Assembly (NCBI GenBank): GCA_022059125.1
Contig: JAEUWY010000004.1
Span: 1,054,001-1,118,000, forward strand
Direction of reading: 5' to 3'
Length of the DNA stretch: 64,000 nucleotides
DNA from: Corynespora cassiicola
Taxonomy: Eukaryota > Ascomycota > Dothideomycetes > Pleosporales > Corynesporascaceae
Part shown: positions 45,304 to 57,496 of the stretch, piece by piece
Layout of the letters: each line of letters opens with the position of its first letter
Numbering within the stretch: position 1 is the stretch's first letter
Position numbers and translations under genes: made by a program
The notes under the pieces: generated by a model
The model's database searches: none
Told to the model about the DNA's origin: nothing
The model's input: only the letters and a program-made list of their open reading frames with translations

Positions 45304-45908
45304 TATATAAAAATTACACTAAAACTATAAGTTAAAATAGTAAAAAATTACTAGCTTAAAATTTATAAATACTATATATAAAAGCAGCGCTAGACCGGCG
45401 CCGCATTTACTAAAATATAAATTTTTTTTTCTGCTAAATAGACTATTTTTTTTAAAGTTATTTTTAGATTTAGAGTTAGATTTATCTAGCCTACTACTAG
45501 CACTACTATTTTATAAATATATTAGTATATACTATAAATATATTAAAAACGCGAATTTACTATACAGACTAAATAGCTAATAATCTATTTAAGTGTACTT
45601 ATAATATAATACTGCTTAACTAAAATTAATTTAAAAAATTACGCTAATATAGTAAATATTTAAATAGTAATTTTTAAAAATATATTACTATAAGTAATAA
45701 CACAGTAGTAGTACGTAAGTTTAAAATTAAATTAGTATTAGTAATACGTAAATTTAATGCTAGCTATAATTATAGTAATATTAATTTTAAATATAATAGT
45801 AGTAGTAATAGTAGTATTATAGGGCGTACAAAGCTTATATAAATAATTTAAATAACTATTAAACTTTTAAAAAATTTATAAATATTAGCTAAAGCGTATT
45901 TATAATAT
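45304..45908. other. Unassigned AT-rich relic before gypsy copy B
   Basis: AT-rich, with a few GC-containing islands (for example AGACCGGCGCCGC near 45,390) and simple TAG/TAA-type tracts near 45,795-45,820. Probably the tail of the second gypsy lineage; I cannot identify an LTR end. Confidence 0.3.
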
Positions 45909-46382
45909 TATTATAAATTTAAAAAAGTAGGCAGCGCAGGCGATGCTTTTAAAAAATAGCTAATAATAAGTACTAATAGTAAGTACTTATTACTTCGCTA
46001 AGCTAAAACAAGTCACGTAACAGTTTTATAAAAATAATAATACTAAAAAAAGCTTAGTATAAAATTTATAAAACTTATAACTTAGCGTTTTATAAGTTTT
46101 ATAGTTTTATAAAAATAGTTTTATAGAACTATAGAATTTTATAGAATTTAATATATATATAGTTTATATAATTATACTTTATAATTATATTTACTTTATT
46201 AGTAAATCTATTGTTTAGAATTAACTATTAATTTATTATACTTTATTACTTATACAGAAACTTATATAGTATACTGTATATTATTTTACTTACGTAACTT
46301 TACTAGTATTTATTTTTAAAAATTAACTTAAACAGCTATTTATTTTTTAGCTTTATTTATAGTTTATAGTACAGCTTTAATA
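45909..46382 (+). repeat. 5' LTR of gypsy copy B
   Basis: 474 bp, TATTATAAATTT start and CTTTAATA end. It aligns with the other 474-bp LTRs through GGCAGCGCAGGCGATGC and ATAATTATACTTTATAATTA. Confidence 0.8.
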
Positions 46383-49300
46383 TTATAAATATTTTTTAAA
46401 ATAAGTACTACTTTAGAATTACGTGCACTTTTAACTTTAACTAATAATACTATTAATACTAAAACTACTACTAATATAATTATATAATCTAACACAGTAG
46501 ATAATAATTCTATTAAAGTAGTAATATCTAATTTTTATTATAAAAAGTAAAGTAAGTTTAAAAACAAGCTCTTATAGCTTAACTTATTTTTTAACTTCTA
46601 AAATAGAAATATTAAAAAAAAAAACGCGTTATATTTGCAGCTATATATATAAGAAACAAAAAATTTTAATAAATTAAACTAGTTTTTATTAAGTATAAAA
46701 ACGGCGAAACTAACGATAACGTTAATAAATAGATAAAAAACTTTAATAAATTTAAAAAAAAAATTAAATAAGTTTTTAAAGTTTTTAATAAAAATATAAT
46801 TACTAAATAAGCTATTTAATATTTTAAGTAACAGGTTTTAGCTGCTAATTATACTAATAAATTTTAGTAACTATTAATTTTTACTAAATAGAATAATAAA
46901 GTATTTATAATAATATACTGTTAGAAACTTAAATTTAATATTAAAAAAAAACTTATGTGTTTTAGAGCTCAGCTTAACACGCTTAAATAATTTATAAATA
47001 AGTTTATTAATATTAATTAAAAACTGTATAAACTGCGTATAGAATTACACTAAAATTAGAACCTAAAATATAAATAACGTACTAAACTAAGCTATAGTAA
47101 AAAGTACTATAACACTAATACTAGTAAATAAGTTAAATATAAGATAATGTATTTTACTTATAACACCTATAGTAATAAACTAATAATTTTTAGTAATATT
47201 TAAAAATTAGAGTAAAAAAGTAATAAAAAAATAATAAGTTTAAAAGTAGAGCTATAATTTACTACGCGTGTAGAAAAACAGACTATATTATAAAAAACTA
47301 TTAATTAAAAAATAAAATTATTTAATAGCTAAGTATATTATAAATTACTCTGGATAATAAAACTAACGCAGATAATAAATAGAAAGTTATTATAAATAAA
47401 TTTTATAAAATAGAATTTATTTATAACAGCGAACTACTGCAGAACAAAAAATAGAAAATTTTTTTAATTATATTTAGTATTAAGATAAAAGCACTTAAAT
47501 AAAGTTTAGAAGTATTTTTAAAAAAGTTAAATTTAAAAAATTTAGCTTTAAAAAAAAAAAAGTTTTTTATAATATATATAATTATAAAAAATATTTAAGT
47601 AACTACAGCTGTAAGTATAAACTAGAAAAATTTACTAAATTCTAGATTAATAAAAACCTAGAATAGAGATAAAAATTAGCTAAAATTTGTAAGAAAAATA
47701 GAAAAAATTTAATAAAAACGTTTATATAGTAGAAAAAATTATTTATAATACGTAAACAGTTAAAAAAAAACTATAACTTAAATAAAAAAAATTAAAATTT
47801 AGAGAAACGCCGATAATAACGTAGTTCTAAAATATAAAAATAAATTAATTAACTAAATTTAGAAATTAAATTAGAAGTTTTATTAGATTTTAACAGCGAA
47901 CTAAATACAGTTTTAAGTTTTTTATAAAGCTAGAATACGTAAAAACTATAATACTACTTAAATTTAAAAAATTTAAAGTATATAAGCTATTTATAAATAT
48001 TTTACAGAAAAAACTAATACTAAATTTACTACTTAGATAAGGCGGTAGTAGAATAGTTTTTAAAAAAACCGCGTAAAAATACGTAATAATAGTTTAACTG
48101 CAAAATATATATATATAATATTTATTTATAAAATAAATAATAAATATAATACTTTTCTAAAATAAATAAAACAGAAAAAATTATAATAAATATACTAGTT
48201 AATAAAAAATACACGTAAGATTTTTAGCAGATCTGTTTATATAAAAATTATAAATATTACTAAAATAAAAAATATTTATATAGATTTAGTAATAAGTTTT
48301 TTTAAAACAGTATTTAGCGTTTAGAATTAATTTAAAGTATTATGCGCTACTAACTTAGAAAATTTAGTTAAACTACTTATTAAGCTTAATAAATACTAAA
48401 TAAAAATATTATTAGATCTAGAAGTTTAGCGTAACTATTTTTTACAGCAGATTATAAAGCGTAGTAAAATAAAAACGTATATTTATAAGTAATTTTATTT
48501 TTTTATACAGTAACTAAAAAAAAAATATTAAGAAAAGTATTAATAAATTAAAAAGTTATAACTAGTATAAACATCTAAAAATACTAAAAAAAGATTTTTT
48601 TTAATATTATAAGCACGGCTATCTACAATATTATTTTAAAACTTCTATAGTTTAGAAAGTATAACTTATATATTAACTAGGTAAAAAAAAAGCTTTTATT
48701 TATAAAATATAATTACGCTATTATATTAAAACCTATATATTAGTAGTACTTAATAGTAAATAAAATTACGCTAAATAATATAGGCAGTAAAAAATTAACT
48801 AAAACGCTTTTAAAAAAAAGATTAACTCTACTAAATTTAATAAAAAGCTACTAAATAAAAAAAATAAAAGTTTTAGAAATAACTTGCGTAACTTCTGTAA
48901 TTTTTAAAAAATATAATAAATAAAAACTATTTTTTTAAAAAAAAATAAATAATAAAGTATTATTTAAGTATTAGTTTTAGAACTGTGAAATAGCCTTTTA
49001 GAAAAAAAAGTATCTAACTTTTAAATCTATTTACAGTTTAATAAAAAAAAAACTTATATTATTATAAGTATATTTTAATAAAAATTTTAAAAAAAATTTA
49101 TACACGAATTAATATCAGAGACAGAATATTTAATTATTTTTATTTTTAAAAAAAATAGATTTTTACAGTTATATGTAGATTTTAAAAAATTTAATAATAT
49201 TATAATTAAAAATAGATATTTACTACTAAATATTTAAAAACTTAAAAATAGACTATTTAAAGTATAAATATTTATAGTTTTAAATTTTTAAGGCGCGTAT

Positions 49301-52300
49301 AATCTAATATATATAAAAAAAAGTAAAAAATAAAAAACAGTATTCTAGATGTAGTATAAGTACTATAAATATTTTATAATACTATTTAGTTTTACTAACG
49401 CACTTATAATATATTAAATACTTATTAATAATATATTAAGAGTATACTTAGATATATTTATTATTATATATTTAGATAATATTTTAGTTTTTTCTAAAAA
49501 CTTTAAAGAACACGTTTAGTATATATAAATAGTACTAAAATATTTAGAAAAAGTAGAACTATAACTTAAACTAAAAAAATATAAATTTTATAAAAAAAAA
49601 GTTAAATTTTTAGAATATATTATAAAAAAATATAAAATTAAAATTAGTTTAAAAAAAATTAAAATAGTTAAGAACTAGCCTATACTAAAGAACGTTAAAA
49701 ATATATAATTTTTTTTAGAATTCTATAACTTTAATAAGCAGTTTATTAATTACTACTTAAAAAAAACACTACTACTTATAAAATTAATAAAAAAAAATAT
49801 ACTATTTAAGTAGAATACAGACTAATAATAAGTTTTTAAAATACTTAAAAAAGTAAATATATTACTACTAGTTTTTATATTTTTTATTAGTAAAAAATTT
49901 TTACGTATAGAAACAGACGTATTAGATTTAGTAATAAAAGTATATATTAGTTAAAAAAAAAGTAAATAGTATTTAATTATTTACTATTTAAAAAAGTTTA
50001 GCAGAGCTAAAAAAAACTATAATATTTATAATAAAAAACTACTTACTATGATAAATTTTTTTAAATACTAGAGAATTTATACAGAGAGCTGTTCGGAACT
50101 TACAGTATATTTAAATTATAAAAATTTAATAATATTTATAATAACTAAACTATTAGACTAATAATATACTAGATAAAAAAAAACTAAAATAATATAAATT
50201 TAAAATTATTTATATATTAGATAAAAAAAATAAAAAAATAAATATTTTAAGTTAAAAAACAGACATCGCAGAAACTAAGTTAATAAATAAAACTACTATT
50301 TTTAAGTAAGTACTAGACAGCACTTTAGAACCAGCACGCAGTATTAATTTTATTATAATAATATACTAATAAGTACTAAAAAAACTTTACTAAATTATTA
50401 TTTAGTAGTATTATAAAAATTTATTATACGGATATCTAAGTATTAAACAGATAATTAAACTAATATAATAAATATATAATATTTTTAAATTAAAGAACTA
50501 AGTAGCGAAGTTTATTAAAAAATATATAATATACTAAAAAAATAAGTATAGTACACACGCTTAATACAGAGAGCTATAAACTATAAAAATACTAAATAAA
50601 CTTTAAATAAATATTGCTATAAACTTTGTTACTAGACTACTAATATTTTAAAACTTAGTTTTTAAAGTACTTTATAATACTATTTTAGTAGTTATAAATA
50701 GATTTATAAAATATATAAAAATAATTCTATTTAAAAATAATTATACTATACTAAAACTAGTATAGATTATTTTAGATTACGTAGTTAGGTATTACAGATT
50801 ACTTTAATTAATTATTAGTAATAAAAATAAACTTTTTATATTAAACTATTAAATAATACTAATATTAGCTATTAAAATTAAAAAAAAATTATTAATAGTA
50901 TATTATTTACAGACAGAGAGTTAAACAGAAAAAATAAACTAAACTATAAAAATATATTTACAGATATATAGTAACTAAAAATAAAATAATTAAATATTAC
51001 TACTATTTATAGTATAACTTATATATAATAACAGAAAATTAGTAATAATAAAGTAATTTTTTAATTACGTATTATATAGAATACATCTAAATTTTTTACT
51101 ACTAAAAATTAAAAAAAAACAAATTAAGTTAGTTATAAATTAAGTAATAAATAAATTAAAATAATTATAAAAACTTTATAAATAATTACAGAAGAATATT
51201 AAAACAGCACAACGTAAAACTATTTTTAATATTAACTAAAAATAAAAAATAGCATTTTAGCTAAAAAAAAAAATAAAGTATATTTTTTTATAAAAATTTT
51301 TTAAATAATATAATTAAGTAAAAAATTAGATTACGTTAAGGTCGGACTATTTTTAATTCTAAAATAAAAAGAACTAATTAACTATAAACTTTAACTTTTT
51401 ACTAATACTAAAATATATTTAGTATTTTACGTGTTACTACTAAAATTTACTAACACTAAAATACTAGTCTAAAAACACTTCTACTATAAAATAAAAAAAA
51501 ATTAAATTTAAAATTAAAGTACTACTAAACTACCGTAAAATTAGGCAAAAAAATTTTTAAAATAAATAGTTTATTTAAAAATTTTTAGTTAAATAAAAAA
51601 AATATTTTAATTTAGAAAATACTTAGAAACTAGAAAAAAACCTATAAAATTATTAGTAACTGCTAAAAAAATACTAAAAAAAATATATTATCTACTACTA
51701 CACAAAGTTAAAATAAAAAAACTTACTTATAAAAAAAAAGTTTATTTTTTAAAAATAATTAAAAACTTAATAACACAGAATAACTATTAAAAAATTAAAA
51801 AAATTAAAAAAATAGATTAGTTTACGGCTGCAGCGCTAGTAAAAGCTTTAAAATTTATTAAAGCTATTTTTTAGTTTAGCGTTTTTAGTATTTTTAGCTG
51901 TTTTAGTTTTTTTATAACTTTTAGATCTGCGTTAAATAATTTTTTTTTTTTTTTTTTTTAGAAATTTTTTCTATTTTTATAAACGCTTTAGTTTAAAATA
52001 TATATTATATATCTGCGCTAAAGCAGCTTTAGCTAAATATTTTTTTTTTTAAAATAGCTTTAGTTACTTTTTTTTTCTAGCTTATTTATTTTAGAGTTAT
52101 TTTTAAAAAAGTTAGAAAACAGAATATTAACTAGTATATATAACTAACAGCCCGCGTGCTTATAATTTTTATATTTTTTACTTAGTAATAATAGCTTATA
52201 AGTTAAATTATTTTTTACGTAATATTTATAAGTAACTATTATAATAATATTTTAAGCGTTAATATAATTTTTATAAGTGTAATAATAAACAGTGCTGCGC

Positions 52301-52351
52301 GATAATATTAGATTAGCCTATAAAAATATTAAACTAAAAAAAAAAAAGTAG

Positions 52352-52825
52352 TATTATAAATTTAAAAAAGTAGGCAGCGCAGGCGACGCTTTTAAAAAAT
52401 AGCTAATAATAAATACTAATAGTAAGTATTTATTACTTTACTAAGCTAAGATAAGTTACGTAACAGTTTTATAAAAATAATAATACTAAAAAAAGTTTAG
52501 TATAAAATTTATAGAACTTATAACTTAGCGTTTTATAAGTTTTATAGTTTTATAAAAATAGTTCTATAAAACTATAAAATTTTATAAAATTTAATATATA
52601 TATAGTTTATATAATTATACTTTATAATTATATTTACTTTATTAGCAAATTTATCGTTTAAAATTAACTATTAATTTATTGTACTCTATTATTTATACAG
52701 AAACCTGTATAGTATACCGCATATCGTTTCACTTATATAACTTTACTAGTACTTATTTCTGAGAATTAATCTAAGCAGCTACTTACTCTCTAGCCTCGCT
52801 TATAGCTTATAGCACAGCCTTAATA
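52352..52825 (+). repeat. 3' LTR of gypsy copy B
   Basis: 474 bp; the last 120 bases are less damaged (for example ATTAATCTAAGCAGC, CTCTAGCCTCGC and AGCACAGCCTTAATA), so the two LTRs of this copy have suffered unevenly. Confidence 0.8.
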
Positions 52826-53412
52826 AATATATAATATTAAAGTTATTTATAGTTAGATAACTATTATAGTTATTTTTAATATAATAATCGTACTAACAGT
52901 ACTTAAATATTTTATAAAATTTTATTTATTTTATAACGTTCTGCGCGCAACGTATATAAATTATATATATTATAATAATATTTATATACTTTTTAGTGTT
53001 AGACTATATAAAAAAACGCGTATTACAGAAATACGTTTTTTTAATATATTTAAAGTTAAAATAGTTAATTATAATAAAAGCGATAAGCTTACGCTTTTAA
53101 TATAGTATAAAAATATTTTAAAAATATTAAATATTAATAGAGTAAAAGCGCTGTTATTTATATACTGCTTTTATAGCTTACTTTTACTAAATTTTTAAAA
53201 TATAAAATAATAAATAAACTTTATTATAATATAATAAATATTATAAAATCAAATATATAATATATAAATATATTATATATAATATATATATAAAGCGCGT
53301 TAAAAACGTAAACATAAAATATATTTTTAAATATTTTTTTTTAAAATAAAAGCGAGATTTTTTATTAAAACTAATAAATTACTGCTAAAAACTGCAGCTA
53401 AAAAAAAAATTC
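52826..53412. other. Unassigned AT-rich relic
   Basis: Between copy B and the tandem LTR fragments. AT-rich, with long TA runs near 53,250-53,295 and some GCG/ACGC remnants. No frame or recognisable domain. Confidence 0.3.
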
Positions 53413-53615
53413 TATAATAAGTATTATAAAATTTCTGCTATTTTATATCTATATTAGCGTGTAAAGTAAGCTGCGTAAAAATTTACGTTTAACACATACT
53501 TAAAACGCGATAAGTATTATTTTTAAAACTACTATTAATATATTATTTAAGCTATTTTTCTGTTATTAATTCTAGTATAAAGCAAATACTATTATCTAAA
53601 GCTAGATTTTTTATA
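53413..53615 (+). repeat. Solo-LTR copy (207-bp family), damaged
   Basis: About 203 bp aligning with the solo LTR at 34,247-34,453 (TTAGCGTGTAAAGTAAGCTG, TTCTGTTATTAATTCTAGT, GCTAGATTTTTTATA). It is followed directly by a second partial copy. Confidence 0.7.
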
Positions 53616-53785
53616 GTATTTATATTAGCGTGTAAAGTAAATAAACTGTATAAAATCTACTCCCTGAATATACTTTAAAAATAATAAATATTATTTTTAG
53701 AACTACTATTAATATATATTTTTTAAACTATTTTTTTGCTATTAATTTTAATATAAAATAAAAACTATTATTTAAAATTTGATTT
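53616..53785 (+). repeat. Second, 5'-truncated copy of the 207-bp LTR in direct orientation
   Basis: Begins at the GTATTTATATTAGCGTG landmark, about 45 bp inside the LTR, and continues through a more diverged CTATTAATTTTAATATAAA to about 53,785. The head-to-tail pair could be a remnant of an element that has lost its interior. Confidence 0.55.
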
Positions 53786-54777
53786 TGTATATTTAAAACT
53801 TTAAAAAAACTTTATTTAAAAATAATATAAAAAAGTTATAATTAATAGTTATTAAAGTATTAAATATAAAATACTTTTAATAAATTACTATAAACTCTAA
53901 AAAAAAGCTTTAAATAGAAGCTCTAATATTATAAATATTTAACTTTTATATATACAGTAAGTATTATAAAAAAAAGCTATTTATTATAAATTTAAAATAG
54001 TAAGCAGTATAAGCAACGCTTTTAAAAAATAGCTAATAATAAATACTAATAGTAAATAATTAGTACTCTACTAAACTAAAATAAGTTACGTAATAGTTTT
54101 ATAAAAATATTAATATTAAAAAAAGCTTAGTATAAAAATTTTAGAACTTATAATTCAGTATTTTATAAATTTTATAGTTTTATAAAAATGTTTTTTAGCT
54201 TTATTTATAGTCTGTAGTATAGCTTTAAAATTATAAAAAAAATTTTAAAATAAATACTATTTTAAAATTACGCGTATTTTTAATTTTAATTAGTAGTATT
54301 ATTAGTACTAAAGCTATTATAAGTATAACTATATAATTTACTACAGTAAATAACCATTTTGATAAAATAGTAATATTTAATTTTTATTATAAAAAATAAA
54401 ATAAGTTTAAAAACTAGCTTTTAAAGCTTAACTTATTTTTTAATTTTTAAAATAAAAATATTAAAAAAAAACGCGTTATACTTACAGCTATATATATAAA
54501 AAGTAAAACTATTTAATAAATAAAACTAGTTTTTATTAAATATAAAAACAGCGAAGCTAATAATAATATTAATAAATAAATAAAAAATTTCAATAAGTTT
54601 AAAAATAAAAATAAATAAAATTTTAAAGTTTTTAATAAAAATGTAATTATTAAATAAATTATTTAATATTTTAAATAACAGGCTTTAGCTGCTAACTACG
54701 CTAATAAATTTTAGTAATTATTAATCTTTATTAGATAAAATAATAAAGTATTTATAATAATATATTAACGTAAAGGA

Positions 54778-55819
54778 TAAGCGAGTCGGACAGATAAGCG
54801 AGTCGGACACTTAATGCCAAGCATTTATATAAAACTTTAAAGCTAAATAACTGTTTAATTATAATAGCTATTAAAATAAAAATTTAATATTTATAAAGCT
54901 AAAGTTTATAAATTTTTATAAATATAAATTTTTATTTATAAGTTTACTAATTTTAAAGTTATTAAGTTTTAAAGTTTATAAAAAGTAGTATTAGTTTAGT
55001 TAATATAATAACTTTTAAATAGCTATAATAAATTATAATATTTTTTTTTTAAATTTAATATATATATATTAATATAGTAAATTTATTATTATAGCGTGCA
55101 GGCTTTATTTTAGTATAGTTTATTTAGTTTAGTTTAATAGTATTAAAAAAAATCTATTATTTTAGGTTATATACTATATATTTAATATAAAACTTTTAAA
55201 AAAACTTTTCGTTTAATATATCTTATACTAAAAAACTATTTTAGAAAATTTTTTTTATAAAAAAAGTTAAAATTAGTATTTTTTATAAATAAATATATAT
55301 TACTAGATATACTTTTACTTTAATACTTAATTTTAGTATTTATTTTTAAAAAATATTTAATTTCTAATAATAACTTATAGTATTTATTTTATAATAAATT
55401 TAGAGTTATTTAAAAAGCTACTATTATTTAAAAGTTAAATTATATGTACTATTTTTAAATAATATATTAGACTAAACTAAATAAACTATACTAAAATAAA
55501 GCCTGCACGCTATAATAATAAATTTACTATATTAATATATATATATTAAATTTAAAAAAAAAATATTATAATTTATTATAGCTATTTAAAAGTTATTATA
55601 TTAACTAAACTAATACTACTTTTTATAAACTTTAAAACTTAATAACTTTAAAATTAGTAAACTTATAAATAAAAATTTATATTTATAAAAATTTATAAAC
55701 TTTAGCTTTATAAATATTAAATTTTTATTTTAATAGCTATTATAATTAAACAGTTATTTAGCTTTAAAGTTTTATATAAATGCTTGGCATTAAGTGTCCG
55801 ACTCGCTTATCCTTTACGT
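54778..55819. mobile_element. TA-flanked foldback/palindromic transposon 2 (1042 bp)
   Basis: Ends ACGTAAAGGATAAGCGAGTC and the complement, TA on both sides. Inverted arms of about 370 bp (54,778-55,145 and about 55,455-55,819) are almost perfectly complementary, including inner landmarks ATAGCGTGCAGGC and GCCTGCACGCTAT, around a loop of about 300 bp. Each end has the 14-bp AAGCGAGTCGGACA motif, duplicated on the left end. It is inserted in gypsy copy C; copies A and B hold the empty site. No ORF. Confidence 0.88.
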
Positions 55820-56016
55820 TATTAAAAACTTAAACTTAATATTAAAAAAAAACTTATACGTTTTAAAACGTAGCTTAACTTATTTAAATTACTTATAAAT
55901 AAATTTATTAATATTAATTAAAAATTATATAAATTATGTATAAAATTACGCTAAATCTAAAATCTATAATATAAATAATATACTAAACTAAGTTATAGTA
56001 AAAAATACTATAATAC

Positions 56017-56395
56017 TATTATAAGCTAGATATATAAGCTAATAACAGAGCTAACAGAGTCGTACCGCTATAGCTAGTTACGTAATATATTTAGTTAATT
56101 AGTTTATTTAGTAGTACTAAGTAACTAAACAGAACTAAGTAACAGCTTTAGGTATATATATATAGTTTATATAATTATACTTTATAATTATATTTACTTT
56201 ATTAGCAAATCTAATATTTAAAATTAACTATTAATTTATTATATTCTATTACTAACACAGAAATCTGTACAGTATATTGTATATTATTTTACTTATGTAA
56301 TTTTACTAGTATTTATTTCTAAAAATTAACTTAAGCAGCTATTTACTTTCTAGTCTCGCTTATAGTCTGTAGCACAGCTTTAACAAATACTAATA
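56017..56395 (+). mobile_element. 379-bp solo LTR in gypsy copy C
   Basis: Starts TATTATAAGCTAG (ancestral TGTTATAAGC) and ends AGCACAGCTTTAACA, with a perfect 5-bp target duplication AATAC (56012-56016 and 56396-56400). Its right half matches the 474-bp gypsy LTR, while the left half is unrelated (AGCTAACAGAGTCGTACCGC), so it is a recombinant or sister LTR subfamily. It is less RIP-damaged than its host. Confidence 0.82.
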
Positions 56396-57496
56396 CTAGT
56401 AAATAAATTAAATATAAAATAATATATTTTATTTATAATATTCACAGTAATAAATTAATAGTTTTTAGTAATATTTAAAAATTAAAAAAAAAATAAATTT
56501 AAAACTAAAAATATAATTTACTACGTGTGTAGACAAACAGGCTATATTATAAAAAATCATTAATTAAAAAATAGAATGATTTAATAGCTAAATATATTAT
56601 AAACTATTTTATATAATAAATCTAACGCAGATAATAAATAAAAAGTTATTATAACTAAATTTTAAAAAACAGAATTTATTTATAACAGTAAACTACTACA
56701 AAATAAAAAAAAAAATTTTTAATTATATTTAGTATTAAAATAAAAATATTTAAATAGAGTTTAAAAGTACTTTTAAAGAAGTTAAATTTTAAAAATCTAG
56801 TTTTAAAAAGAAAGGTTTTTCACAATATATATAATTATAAAAAATATTTAAATAATTATAGCTGTAAATATAAATTAGAAAAATTTATTAAATTTTAAAT
56901 TAATAAAAATTTAATATAAAAATAAAAATTAGCTAAAACTTATAAAAAAATTAGAAAAAATTTCATAAAAATATTTGTATAGTAAAAAGAATTATCTGTA
57001 ACATGTAAATAGTTAAAAAAAAATAGTAATTTAGATAAAAAAACTAAAATTTTAAAAAAATATTAATAATAACATAGTTTTAAAGTATAGAAATAAGTTA
57101 ACTAACTAAATTTAAAAATTAAATTAAAAGTTTTACTAGTCTTAAATAATAAACTAAATATAATTTTAAATTTTTTATAAAATTAAAGTACGTAAAAACT
57201 ATAATATTATTTAAATTTAAAAAATTTAAAACACGTAAACTATTAATAAATTTTTTATAAAAAAAAATTAATAGTAAATTTACTATTTAGATAAAGTAGT
57301 AGTAGAATAGTTTTTTTAAAAAACTACGTAAATATAGATAACAGTAGTTTAATAGTAATAAATATAAATATAATACTTATTTATAAAATAAATAATAAAT
57401 ATAAAATTTTTTTATAAAATAAATAAAAATAAAAAACTTATAATAAATATACTAGTTAATAAAAAATATATATAAAATTTTTAGTAAATATATTTA

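Larger units (their letters stand above)
45909..52825 (+). mobile_element. Ty3/gypsy LTR retrotransposon, copy B (degenerate, about 6.9 kb)
   Basis: Full-length element with 474-bp LTRs (45909-46382 and 52352-52825) and a perfect 5-bp target duplication AATAT at both ends (45904-45908 and 52826-52830). It is collinear with copy A: gag zinc knuckle near 47,262-47,310, reverse transcriptase near 49,080-49,520 (YLDN, one catalytic Asp retained, against YLNN in copy A), RNase H, then integrase ending near 51,900. It lacks the solo LTR found in copy A but has about 100 bp near 48,680-48,790 that copy A lacks. It is dead through numerous RIP-type stops. Confidence 0.87.
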
